From Pyronema omphalodes (lineage: Eukaryota > Ascomycota > Pezizomycetes > Pezizales > Pyronemataceae), in NCBI GenBank assembly GCA_024516155.1, contig JAJJXM010000034.1, forward strand, positions 1-64,000: 64,000 nt of DNA, read 5' to 3'. Shown here one piece after another: positions 44,849 to 56,789 of the stretch. The translations under genes and the position numbers were made by a program. The notes beneath the pieces are model-generated. The model was given only the letters and a program-made list of their open reading frames with translations, was not told the DNA's origin and made no database searches. How positions within the stretch are numbered: the stretch's first letter is position 1; each line of letters starts with the position of its first letter.

Positions 44849-46716
44849 GGTGAGCGATGTGGGTTGTGGTGATTCGATTCGGTGAAGCTGTGGACTTGTC
44901 GAGATGCAGGTTCGAGGTTCGAGGTTCGGAGTTCACGGTTCGGTACTCGGAGAGTGGTTATGTGGTTGTGTAAAGTATGTTGTAACTGTGTTATTATCGC
45001 CGGAACGTTGTTTCAGCCAGCCAGTGCTCCAGGGCGAGTTACAGGAGTAGCAGGAAAAGGAGTAGGAGTAGTCGTCGGAGTAAGACGAAGTTTCGGAAAT
45101 TTGGATCGAGGAGGTCAGGTCGGGGTGAATTTGCGGTGAGTGAGGGTCAGATTCGATTTCGCGGTGAGAGAAGAGTAGGAGGTCTGGGTAAGTAGCAGCA
45201 GCAGTAGTAGTAGTAATAGTAGCAGTAATAGTAGTACAGTCTCGAGTCGAGTAGCAGTAGTGCTCGTTTCCTCTCTGTTCTTTGTTCAAGCCTAACTTCC
45301 TAACTGCCTAACTGCCCTCGTGTACCCTACTTTTCTTAACTTTACCCCGTCCAGCAAGCTTTGGTATGGTGGTAAATTCAGTGTGCGTGTGCGTGTGCTT
45401 GTGTGCTTGATCCAGCACGTCAGGGGTCATGGTCCCCCATACATACCGTCATCAATTAGGCTTTTTTTTCACCGTGAACCTTCTACCTTCCACCTTCCAC
45501 CAATCGCCCATTATCACGTGCTCCTTTTCTCAAGGCGTCTGAACAGGGAAAATGTTGACAAAAAAACATCAGGTTACACATATTTGTATGCTATGCAGAC
45601 CGAAACCCGAAACCACGTCCCAAAGTGCAAGATAGAAAAAAAAAGTAAATCCTAACCTCCATAATCACGTGTCCATAATCATTAGCTTCCCAACAAAAGC
45701 GTCGAGTCGATGAAAAATTTCACATGTGAAAGAAAGGAGACAAGAAACGTGTCAATAAACACGCTATGTCCATCTAAGCTACCGCTTAATTCCTCGGTAA
45801 TGACACTACATTCACGCTATTGCAACACCATACCAGGTATGGTTAGCCCAGTTTGAAAAACGTTAGCCTATATATGGAAGAAGTTAAAACCACCGGTGCG
45901 GTGCCTGGCAGCCGGCGACGGGCTGGCTGGATATGGTTGTTGGTCACGCTATGCGCTGCGGCACGAGTTATGGATACGCAGCGTCGCAGCGTCGCGGTAT
46001 GCTGGCGGCTGAAAGTTCTGAAGTTTTGGAATTTTGAAGCTTTTGAAATTTTGAAATTTTGGAAGTTTTGGAGTTTTGAACCCCGCCCCCGGCAAACTCT
46101 CATTCCTCGCGCCACCAGATCGGGCAGGGCTAGCAATATGACAATTTAATATTGAATTCCCTGGGAGCCCCGACAGCCCGCCAGCATCAGGCGAAAGACA
46201 GGCGAAAACAGGAACATTCGGGAATCGGGAAACCCTGGGATCAGATAAGATGCCAGTCTATGCATGTCGACTGTACAGCTAACCTACAAGTCTACTGCGA
46301 CTCTGCGAGATCAATTTTCTAGCGTCGAAATGTCTCGAAAAAACTACGGGAGAAAAAAAATCGCATGTGATCACATGCAAAACAAGAGGGTTAAACTTTA
46401 AAAATAGGTATCCAAAAGCACGAGATGATGTATCATGTATCATGATGTGCACAAAACAGCGGTGAAAAGGTAACATACAGCGGTGAAAAGAACAGACAAG
46501 AAAACAAAAACTGATGGTATTAAAGAAATGCGGTGTGCGGTGTACTGTACACCGCAGCCGCTACAATCCGATGTCATGAATGTTATGAATCAAGGTGTCC
46601 CAAACCAACACCAATACCAACACCAACACCTCCATACCTTTCTGCACCGCTACAACCCGATAATATGAATGGCCTGAAGTATCCCACAGTAAACACCTCC
46701 ATACCTCTCTCCCTCT
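44849..46716. other. Intergenic region between kinase and dioxygenase genes
   Basis: Includes the kinase promoter side. Simple repeats are AGC/AGT (about 45,190-45,238), a GAAGTTTTG-type tandem tract (46,011-46,080) and CCAACA repeats (about 46,598-46,630). Short open frames here are low-complexity and not supported as genes. Confidence 0.5.
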
Positions 46717-48652
46717 CTACTTTGCCTCATTCAACCTCGAAAATCCCCCCTCAGGTGGCTGTAACCAATTCTTCTCATCATACTCATGTTGTCCCTCAAT
46801 GACCTATAACCACCATCAGTCCCCATCCCCACTCCCATCCCCCGGCAAGAAAGAGTACTCACATGGAAAGTATAAATAAACCTACTCCTGCTACTCAAAT
46901 TCCTCTCACTCTTATGCAGGACATTTCCATGAATCAACACCAAACTTCCTTTCTTCACTTCACCCATCACAAATGTCTCTTCCTGTTCAATCTCTTGTAG
47001 TCCTTTCTCCCTAATACCATTGCCTTTGTTTTCTGGTAGGTCCTCGAAGGTAGTACCACCTTCCGGAAGACGAAGAAATCGCTTTTTAATCGGGACTCGT
47101 TTATGAGATCCAGGAGCGAAGGAAAGACAGCCGTTAGATGAAGTACAGTCTTCAAGTGCATACCAGAATCCCTGTGGTGATGTGTTAGCCACCATAGCTC
47201 GTTTCCCTCTATTCCTTTTACATTTCTATTGGACTTTTCTTCTGGGAATGGCTAGGAATTTGCCACGATGCAGTGGAAGGAATGGGGATCATGAAGATCG
47301 TGACATGGGTTATGGGATATGACGTAGACGGTGATACCCGATTACTCTAGCTCCTCCCAAGCTGCGGATGGGTAGGGTAGGGTGCATGGCGTGGCTATGT
47401 CGTAAGCTTAAGCTTGGGGTCCATAAGATCCCGAGGACCCGAGTTTCCCGGGGCCGGAAGCTTAGAAGCCCGGAAGCCTAGAAGCTTAGAAGCTTGGTAT
47501 CTTGGTATCTCGGTACCGTACCGTCCGTAGGCACTTCTTCCGCCTACACTACCTTTCTTCCTCTTCGTCCCGAAAAAATGAAGGAAAAAAAACCTCAAAA
47601 AAAAAAAGCAACTCACCACAGCTGAACAAGGATCCGTATACAAGAACGTAGAATCCTGATGAGAACCAACAGCACCACCAATCTCAGGTTGTTTACAAAT
47701 AACCATAGACTGTAGCACCTGGGGGTCCTTGAAGCCCAATGAGTGGGCAATGTCACGGTTCTTGGCGTTGATTGAGATTGCGGAGAATGGTGGTGATAGT
47801 GTATGTAACGCGTGACCAATTTTGTTGATTGCTAGGGTTTTCGGTTTGAGGAGCTCGCCGGTGGGGCTGAAGGCGTCTACGGATGGGGAAATAAAGTCAG
47901 CTTTGTTTTGAGTAGGAGATTATATCCCGCCGAATCTGGGCATCGAAATTATTTTCGATACAGCATTTACGCTGGTATATGCTGATATTGATTCCAATAC
48001 TCGAATCCGAAATATGGATCCTCGTAATTTTGCAGCCATATTCCACGGGACGGACATAGCAGCCATAAAACCCATAGTATCCACAACAGCAAACACCAAA
48101 CTTCAAATCCCATACACCGGCAAGGGACAAAAAAATACACACCTTCCTCAAAAAAGAACCGAATCTTATCATTCGATTCCAGAAAGTAAGCATCACCGAC
48201 ATGTTTCTCAGCATCACTTCCATCCTCGCCTCCGGTAGTAAATTTCGTCATCGGATGTCCTTCAAGGCTAAATTCTACATTTCACTCTGTCAGCACTTGT
48301 ACTTTGTATAACTGAACTCGTTTGTCTCGTGCTTTGAAAAGACATCTTGAATCTCTCCTAGACGCCACTATAGCATATCGGGAAGGAAGAACAGAGGAAG
48401 AAGGGAAAAGGAAGCTCTTTAGGGATCCGTGGGGATCCTTAGTCCCTGGAAATCCTTGAGACCCATCCCCCACCCTGTACCCCACATTCCTCCCTGCCCC
48501 CTCAATCCCCAAGAAAGCGCACCTTCAAGTAACTTATGAGCCTCATCCAACAACCCCTCAACCGTATCTTTATCCAACGCATCAGGAATAATCAAGTACC
48601 CGTTCTCCTCCCAGAATCTAATCTGTTCCTCAGTAAGACCTTGTGCTGCCAT
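46717..48652 (-). CDS. Phytanoyl-CoA dioxygenase family protein, 5 exons, 305 aa
   Basis: Exons (minus) are 48,523-48,652, 48,143-48,274, 47,617-47,876, 46,863-47,171 and 46,717-46,803, 918 nt in frame with GT/AG introns of 248, 266, 445 and 59 bp. The product is a PhyH-type Fe(II)/2-oxoglutarate oxygenase. His160-x-Asp162 in GSHQDSTFLYTDP and His260 form the iron triad. Arg271, eleven residues later, is placed to bind 2-oxoglutarate. The N-terminus (EQIRFWEENGYLIIPDAL) is the usual start of PHYHD1-like members, and the 305-aa length fits. No peroxisomal targeting sequence is obvious (C-terminus RLNEAK). The substrate is not known; members act on CoA esters or small molecules. Intron 3 holds GAAGCTTA-like repeats. 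The start is the first ATG and opens the conserved N-terminus. Confidence 0.93.
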
Positions 48653-50905
48653 TTTCTGTCTATGTTCTGATCTCTCTGGACTGCGTGGAAACGTTGGTCG
48701 TGTGCTGGGAGTTTGTTTGGAAAGTGATCGTGTGCTTCGAATTGGTGTCGAGTTTGCGGCGGTTGGATGGTGTGTGTGTCTGTGTGTCTGGATGTGCGCG
48801 TGGATGAAGCTGTGGACGTGGGTATGGCTGTTGGTATCTATCCGACGACCGTGATGTGATATGATACGATATGGTGATTACTCGACACTGGATCTCGTGT
48901 ATGTAGTACGCGGGGTAAAGACCGAGTTGCGAGCAGGGAGTCGCGAGCGCGGGGTTATTGCGAGCGTGGGGTAACGACCGGGATTCGGTATATAGCGGTG
49001 AGCTCGATTGTCGAAGTCGAAACAAAGAGAATGATTGGAATTGGAAGCTGTGGATGCTGGTATCGGAGTCGTGTGCCTCGAGCTTCTGGCTGGTAGGAAG
49101 GAGGGTCTGATAAGCTCCAGGTTCAAGCTAGATCGCGTATGGTGGTCAACTTGCGTTGCGCTGCGTTGCCAGGAGCGCCGTTGCTAGCCGTTAGACTACG
49201 AAAAAGCCTCACAAGCTCACAAGCTCACGAGCTCACCAAAAGCTAAATTATACGCATGTAGCTCCATAGCCCCATAGAAATACCCAGATGCGGTTCCCCG
49301 AGCTCCATGATTGCTACATACAGATATAGACGAGTTGTGATGAATTGGTTACGATGGATTTCCCTGGTGATTCTGATGCGGAAGTTTTTGAAACCGCACT
49401 GGTGCACGTTACGTCGGTGGCGGTATTGGGCCTAAAACACCTTGGTAGCTTGTATGTAGCCTTGTATGTGGCCTTGTACGACTTTCATCATCTTCCTGTC
49501 TCGGACTCTCGGGTTGTTATTGCCTTACTGCACTATCTCGCAAGCCGGAGTTGTATATCTGTCGATATACAACTTCAATAAAGATGCACCCACCACGAGA
49601 AATAAATATTAATCCCAGATAAACCCTCAGTCAAACCAAGGAAATAAAAATATAAGGAAAAAGAACTTCGTTAAGAGAACGATGTCTTATATAAAAGATA
49701 GAAAGGCTGGATATGGTGTACGATACGTAGGCGGCGGTATAGGGTGTAAATATTAAAACACCTTGGTAGCTTGTATTGCAGCCTTGCATCTAGCCTTGTA
49801 CGACTTTGAACCACCATCTTACCGGCTCAGCTTCTTACAAGCTGTGTGAATCGCTCTCACAAGGTGAATATATATATCTGTTTACCTTTTTCATGCCCAC
49901 GTCAGTCACCAAAGATCACAGACAACTATCCTTTCCACACCAAAATGATAACAATAAAAAGAACTCAGTTATTCCGGCACAATACCTTCCATAAAAGCTA
50001 GGCTATAGGCTATAGGTATATACAATTTCAGGGGAGTGGTGGTATTACTAAATACGTAGAGGAATAACTACATTCTGGGGGACTTTTGTGGTTTTCCTGT
50101 TCCATAAACAAAGATTAAACAAATGATATAAGTGAGTACAGAAGTTGTTTGGTGTGAGTTGATTTACTCCTTCCTCCTCAACTACCTCAACACCACACTC
50201 ATCCCCCGATCCACCAATGCTTGATGCACTGATACCTAATACCCTCCCTAGTGCCCTGATACCCGATACCCGGATTACCTATCGACTACCAATCTCTCGA
50301 GCCTTCCCATAAGGCTTCAAGAAGCTTTAAACCCCCCGAAGACCTTTTGCCTGACCTTGGCCCTGACTTTGGCACTTCCAAGCTCGTAACTCTTCTCCAT
50401 AGAAGATTCGCAAAACCATAACAACAACACAAAAGAAAAACAAAAGCAGCAAAAAACCCAACCAACCAACCAACCAGGTGAACCCCACAAAAAACAGAAA
50501 AAAGCAGCATCGCGAAAACCCTAGCGCCTACAAAGCAACAAAACAAAACAAAGGGAATTCGTTATTGTAATAAGGGGATGAAGAATTGGGAATTGGGATT
50601 AACAAAAAAATAGAAAAAATGAAATGAATGAATGAATGAAAGAAGGAAAAAAAAATGAATGAAAGGAAATGATAAAAGGAATAAGTGGTGAATTTTTTGG
50701 ACGTAAAACATAACCGGTTGTAGAATGCTGGACTAATCGCTTGGAGAAGCTTAACGGTGGGGACGACGATTATAAGGATGCTGGATTGATGAAATCGATA
50801 CCGATACTGATACTGATACTGAAGCCGGAAATTGATATTGAAGCCTCGCTCGAACCATCACTCGAACCCTCACCCGAGCCCCCACTTGAACCCAGTGCCA
50901 AGCGT
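48653..50905. other. Intergenic region between dioxygenase and E2 genes
   Basis: Contains the dioxygenase promoter side with GT-rich tracts (48,765-48,800). A direct duplication of about 60 bp (49,433-49,495 and 49,755-49,813, sharing AAACACCTTGGTAGCTTGTA), GAATGA repeats (50,630-50,645) and a CTCGAACC-like tandem stretch (50,790-50,900) lie downstream of the E2 gene. No gene supported. Confidence 0.5.
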
Positions 50906-52150
50906 TTAAAAACGCTTCAACCCGAGTCTCAACCCGGGTTTCTTGACCTGCTTATTCCCGGGAATCTTCTTTCTGGGAACAACAATCTTGTTTGGTAACT
51001 GAATGACAGGTTCCTCCTTGAGATGGCTAACCCCCATAAGCTGATCGAAACCCTCAAGTCTTGGGGACTTTCTCATTTCCTCGAGGAACTCAGAACCAAG
51101 GGCAGCAGAAGTAGAAGCCGATGCATCCGGAACATCGATATCCATCATATCCCTAGCTCTCTTCTGGGCACTAGAGCTACGACGTCTAGGGGTTCTTCTA
51201 ACCGCATTTTCCTTCCCGGATTCCGCATCATCAGAATCATCATGCTGGCCATCGAGAACTGCTTGGCCGGCTCCTGAAGACATAACAGTTCTTGGTTTTC
51301 CTGTTGCGGTTCTCCGAGTGATGACTGGAGCACGGGGCTTTGATCCGATGCGAGGTGGGGTAGCTGGAGTACCTGCGTTGCTGCGCGCGGGGGTGGTTTG
51401 AAGTCTCATCGGCTCTGCAGGCTGGGCGGGAGGTGCAGCTGGAGCTGGAGCTGGGGCCTGTGCAGATGCCGCGGTGCTGGCGATAGGTTCGTCGTCATCT
51501 TCAGCTCTACGGGCTCTTGTTTCAAGAACCAATTTTTCAAACTCCGCAGGAACGCGGGCGTAGACCTCGGTCATCATTCTTGCGTGCTTCTGGAAGACGT
51601 TGTAACCTTCTTGAAGCATTTTTCCGGCCTCCTCGTTCAAGCTACTATCCGGATTGGGGTAAACCAATAAACAACGGATGGTGGAAAGAACATCTTTCAA
51701 TGTCAAGGTTGGTTTCCAGTCACGCTTGAGGGTCTCGACGCAGACATCTCCTGTGCGCATATCCACATTTGGGTGAAAGATCTTGGTCTGGAAATTGGCC
51801 TTGGGAGGGTCCACCGGGTAGGTTTCCGGGATACGAAGGAAGATTGTAAAAACTCCGGGTTCGTATGGGGTTGATGTAGGACCGGCAAGGTGGACAGTAA
51901 CAGCACGGAGATCATCGGATAGTTCGCCGGCGAAAAAGAAGTCGGGGGGAAGACACTCGCGTAGGGCCGCGTGGTCTCTAGCCAGGCGGCGACGGCTGAG
52001 GGTTGAGGCCTGCGGGGAGGAGGGGTAGACGCGTTAGCTTTTTGATGCTTGGGGCTTGCTCGTGAACCCGTTGGGCTCTTCTGCAGCAGCTTGCAGCGCG
52101 GGGTTTGCTTGCTCCAAGGAAGGAATAGAATAGAATTGCCTACTTACCAT
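50906..52150 (-). CDS. E2 ubiquitin-conjugating enzyme, UBE2S-like, 368 aa
   Basis: Exon 1 is only the ATG (52,148-52,150). A 138-bp intron (GTAAGT...GCTAACG...CAG) follows, and exon 2 is 50,906-52,009. Residues 2 to about 140 form the UBC fold: His-Pro-Asn at 80-82 and catalytic Cys91 in TGDVCVETLKRDW. The blocks LKRDW, LLVYPNPDSSLNEEAG and the helix ending ARMMTEVYA match UBE2S (E2-EPF) better than other E2 classes. In animals UBE2S extends Lys11 chains on APC/C substrates. The about 220-residue tail is disordered, with Ala/Pro-rich, acidic and basic RRTPRRRSSSAQKRAR parts (a likely nuclear signal). It ends LRLGLKRF, reminiscent of the UBE2S C-terminal APC/C docking peptide. That the fungal protein acts with the APC/C is an inference. 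Confidence 0.88.
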
Positions 52151-55100
52151 TTCGAGGAGTTTCGCGTGCGCGCGACGGGTTTATCGGAGTGCAAAAGAGT
52201 GGTTTACGCGCAATTCGCGGTGGAGATGTCGGGGTTGAAGTCGGGGTTGAACGGTAGTAGACCACAAATTCGTTCGCGAATGGTCTGTGAAAGCCAACTT
52301 TGTTTTGTTTAACAGCGAACACACCGAAAGTCTACTGCCGTCTTTGGAGATCGTAATCCTAGTTAGAATATCCTTGTCAACTACCTTTTATGGGCTAAAT
52401 TCATCGCGTAACTCATCGCGAGACGCGTCATTGGGGTATGAAGTTGAGTTACAGCGGGTGATTGATTGTGCATGGCCAGGATGTGTCAGCACCGTTTTTT
52501 TGACAGGGCTTACCCTAAGTTTGAATCTCTGAAAACCGCTGTATTGGCAGAGTATGCTCGATATAGGAGGGAGGAGAGGAGTCAAGATGATGTATTTAAT
52601 GGATTCACGCATGAGATATCACGCATACTTTATGGAATAGGGTTGGATCATAGAATATCTCGCCATAGACTGATGGAAAAAATTGAATTGATATTTCAGT
52701 CAAATTTGTGATTTCAAGTACCAATTCAATGCGGAAGTCACTTTAATCGAAAAATTACCAACATTCACCATGAAATTTCAATTCCTAAGCCGTTAAAGAC
52801 CATATTAACATACAAGCACTCGGAACCAAACGTCGGTGCGGCTGTACTTTCAATACATGCACATTCTGCGCCACAGCATAGACGTGATAGACGCGAAAAT
52901 ATCTAAAGTTGGCCAAAAACCGTCTATGAAGATTCTAAATGACGGCATTGATAAACTCAAAATCATAAACCATAAAGATTTCAAGATCCAACGACAAAAA
53001 CTTGTGTTGGAAGCTTTCAAGGTCGAGGAGGAGCCCAACATCAGTGTACGTCTGGCGTCTGTCCGTATGACGCTGCAAACACAAGCGCGATGCATTTGGA
53101 CCATCGACTAATTAATGACCATCGTCCGTCGTGTGCCCTGATACGTTCCTTGCCACGCCGCAATGCTTCGGTCACAGCCATTCAGGTGGAGACATCGGGA
53201 ATCATAGCACAACAACTTTGAAGGCTTGAATCGAGATATTTGAATCCAGGGATTCGCATTTTAGCGCTTACTTTATGCTTTTTTTTTCGGGTCTAGATAA
53301 CCCAATGGCAGACGGGGAGATCGATTTATCTCCGCATCGGGGAATTTCGAGGCACCGTTATCAATACGAGCAGATAATGTTGTCCCGACTTACTTGCTGA
53401 AGCGTTTTGCCCCGGAGAAGCTACCAAATATGATGTAGAAAGGTTTGCCAGCAGCAGTAGCGGGATTTAATTGCACCGAGTGATAACATGTGCCCGCCCA
53501 TGCAATTTCATCTGCGAAAACACACGTCCACACTGCTGTAGGTGGATATAACGTCAACACTCCTCGATTTATATGTTTAATAAACAGATGGCGAAAAATA
53601 ATCGTTTGCTCGGGTTTTCGTGATCTTCTAGAGTCACCTCTTTGATTAGGTACCCTCCATTACAAAAGTCCCGGACCTTGACTGAAGATATCTCTATCTG
53701 CAGCTAAGTCACAACTTCCATTCCGATGCAAGGAATGCATCGAAAATAAAGGTCTCCTCGGGTACAGAGCATCGGAGATTTGGATGAAATCTCGGTGTTC
53801 CAAGGCAGTCCCCGCGGGTAAAATCGACAAACCTGTACTACAACCCTTTGAAAAGCGGGATGCATGGGTTGTATGGCCCAGGGCCTGTGGCTGTAAAGTA
53901 CAAGCACATGTAATTCCTCTGCATGGTTGATTCCTTTCCTAGAAAAATAAAACATCTTCCTATCATGTGTAAAACCTGTTCGAAGATTCTCCAAAAAGCC
54001 ATCTTCTATGCATACAAGGGTGTGGAATATCCATACCAGCAAATGTGGGGCTTATGGTGCCATATACGTAAGTTCAACGCCTCTTGGAATTGGAGTCGCC
54101 CATACAGAACGATAAGCGGACCCGGAACTCCGGGAATATACCGTCCGTTTTATTGAAAAATGAAAACTTTGTGTATGTATGGAATCCCAACAGAGCAAAT
54201 ATGACAGTCACCGCGCGAGTGGGGTTGGTTTGGGTTCCTTGTCTGCATGTTTCCAATCAGACAGTTCGTGGAATCGAAATCGAGAAGAGTTTCAGGTGAC
54301 CAAAGATTGATTCACCGCTGCCATTACTCGAAGCTTGGCTGCTTGCTGTGCAAATCGACGTGTGCGCTGCTTTGACGGGGAAATCGAGTAATTGACGTGT
54401 GTGTGCTGCACCAACGCAGCAAGAACTCTGTCACTCTGCATGCCACCATAACTCTGGAACCAACAAAAAATAACATCTACGATCCGAGCGCCATCCAGCA
54501 GCAAAAGCACGGTGCTTCACCAATTAGGGACGTGCTTTTGCTCGGGTTTTCCATCTTTAAATTTTTTTTTTATGAAGTAATGGGCTTACGGCAACGTGTC
54601 CACCTATATCACAGAGATCTTAATCCGTAGGGAACGCTTTTATCTCGTGGGAATGTATGTAGTGTATGGAATATGTTGTGTATGGTAGTATACTGCACAT
54701 TCCAATTTGTGAAATCAGAAATCAAAGAGCACAGTGCAGTGTCCTTGTCATGGTTGCATGTAATGGGGACGATAGGTCCCTTTTGCTAGGGTCCTTCTAA
54801 GCCACGAGTCCAGAAATTACCAAGAAACCACTGTTATCGACAGGGCTGGAAGGTAAGCTTTCGCGCGCACGTACTAATACGAGTGGAGCGGCTGAGTGCG
54901 CAATGAAGTATAGAAAAGTATATATACCGGCGTGCCAGCTGAAGATCAGCGACGTTCGTCGTTCCGCGGAGCTTGCGGACGCGTGGACGAGCTGAAAGTC
55001 GGGGACGAACTCGGATGGCTCTTGTCGGGTACCTGCATCTGTGAAGGAGAACCCCATGATCAGGGGGCGGATCATTTCATGTCCCTGAAGCTTCAGCTTA

Positions 55101-56245
55101 AACATTCCCCTGCATCCGGGGGGATTGCAAGTTATCCCCGCCTTGCATTCCCGGGGGGCGTGAGAGTTATCCCCGCCTTGCATCCCCGGGGGGCGTGAGA
55201 GTTATCCCCGCCTTGCATCCCCGGGGGGCGTGATACTTATCCCCGCCCTTGCATTCCTCCGCGGGGAGTGAAAGGTATCCCCGCACCCGGGTGGAATCTC
55301 CTGAGGTCAGGCCAGGGCTGAGTCCTGTCCAACTCAATAATAAATAGATAACCGGTGACAACTTTGGTGTTTATTGCCGTCAATTTCTCATAGCTGTAGC
55401 CTGTGATTACAAAAAAAAAAAAAAAACAAATGATGAGGCACGGAACTTGACTTCCTTTTCCACGATTTGCCTTTGGTGGCAAGAGGTCATAGCACCTTCG
55501 ATTTCCGCGCGCGGAGAAAGTCCTGAGTTTCCGGTGATCTTTCTCTTGTCGTTGGAAAATCCCCAAGTGTCTTGTTGAAGCGCCCAAGAAAAGATCGCCG
55601 TGGCATAAATTGTCCAGGGGAACTGGAGAAAGACACGGCTAAAGTTACACCTGAAGATGATCAGGAGGCAATTGCGTGCCATCAGTTACTTTGTTAAGTC
55701 TGATAAGATATCGATCTTCGGATTGACAGCGTCAGTCGGCGTGTATAGTAACGCTTGTAAATCATATCCCAATTCCAACTTGACGAATGCTGGATTAGTG
55801 AGTGAACTTTGCACGTCGGATATATGTAGCTTCACCTGTAACCACCAGCCCAGTCCACATACAGTTGCAAACTCCACCCCATAACACGGCACAGCTAACC
55901 CTGTGTCTCCGTTCATGTTTGAAAGAATAGTAATAACAGCACTATGCTTTTTATTTTCTAGACTTGATGTAGATCAAATCAAAATCAATATAACTAGACG
56001 CGCAACGCCGTTGTCCTCCGCACTTTTTGTCTTTCTCTTTCTTTACAGCTTATCACTTGCATTGTCACCGTCATTCTTTTTGTACTTTCGAAATTTTTGA
56101 ATCTTGAAACACAAACCCGCTTCTAGGTCGCGGAAAACAAAAAATCAGACCTCAGTTCACTCCTTTTTTTGCTGAAGATAGTCTCGAGAATCAATCAACC
56201 AACAATCATTATCAATTCCAGCTATCGATACCCAGAAAACCAATA
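52151..56245. other. Intergenic region, 4 kb, no supported gene
   Basis: Many short open frames exist (for example 52,466-52,711, 52,836-53,111, 54,797-55,183) but none has a family motif, intron pattern or good start context. It contains the GC-rich minisatellite at 55,112-55,292 and the promoter side of the secreted protein gene (CT-rich leader, 56,020-56,245). Confidence 0.45.
55112..55292. repeat. GC-rich 35-bp minisatellite
   Basis: Units start at 55,112, 55,145, 55,180, 55,215, 55,251 and 55,283 (33-36 bp). The core is TTATCCCCGCCTTGCATCCC followed by CGGGGGGCGTGA. It stands out against AT-rich flanks. Confidence 0.9.
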
Positions 56246-56789
56246 ATGCAGTTCCCACTACTCACCTCAACCCTCCTAGCCCTCACCGCAATCACCTCCG
56301 CGGTCCCCACAAACCTTCCCCGCTGGGAATGGAAAGCCCCCTCTCTCCCCCCTCCTCCAAGCGAATGGAAAGTGCCCCCTCCTTCTCAATGGCTTCCCAA
56401 GCCTGCCGCCGCTTCCACCGGTGAAGCAACTTACTACACTCCGGGTCTCGGTACGTCCTTTTATTACTCTTAACCTCCTCCATCCCTCATGTTATCTTTT
56501 CCCTTCACTTCCCCCCCTTCTTGATAAAAACAACCATTAACCCACTCCAGGAGCTTGCGGCGGCGTCAACTCCCCAACCGACCTAATAGCCGCCGTGGCA
56601 GTAGGTCGCGGTAAGGGGGAATGCGGGAAAAAGGTCAAAATCACAAGAGGTTCTAAGTCAGTCGAGGTTACAATTGCGGATCTTTGTGAGGGGTGTGCTT
56701 GGGGGGATTTGGATTTGACAATTGCTGGATTCACCGCTATTGCTGAGGTTGCGGAGGGTAGGGTGAAGATTGGGTGGAGTTATGTTTAA
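56246..56789 (+). CDS. Small secreted RlpA/expansin-like double-psi beta-barrel protein, 147 aa
   Basis: Exons are 56,246-56,450 and 56,551-56,789. The 100-bp intron (GTACGT...ATTAAC...CAG) splits a Gly codon. Residues 1-19 are a signal peptide (cleavage after ITSA). Residues 20-57 are a Trp/Pro/Ser-rich linker (two SEWK/SQWL repeats). Residues 58-147 are a double-psi beta-barrel of the RlpA-like/barwin type: GEATYYTPGLGACGG, CGKKVKITRG, VTIADLCEGCAWGDLDLT, AEGRVKIGWSYV. Four Cys are placed for two disulfides. The single-domain, secreted, expansin-like architecture suggests cell-wall or plant-surface action, but such proteins usually lack proven enzyme activity. The carbohydrate-binding second expansin domain is absent. 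Confidence 0.9.

Noticed and set aside
50286..50546. Hydrophobic 86-codon minus-strand ORF after the E2 gene
   Set aside because: Composed of CA/GGTT-type simple sequence, with no start context or homology signal.
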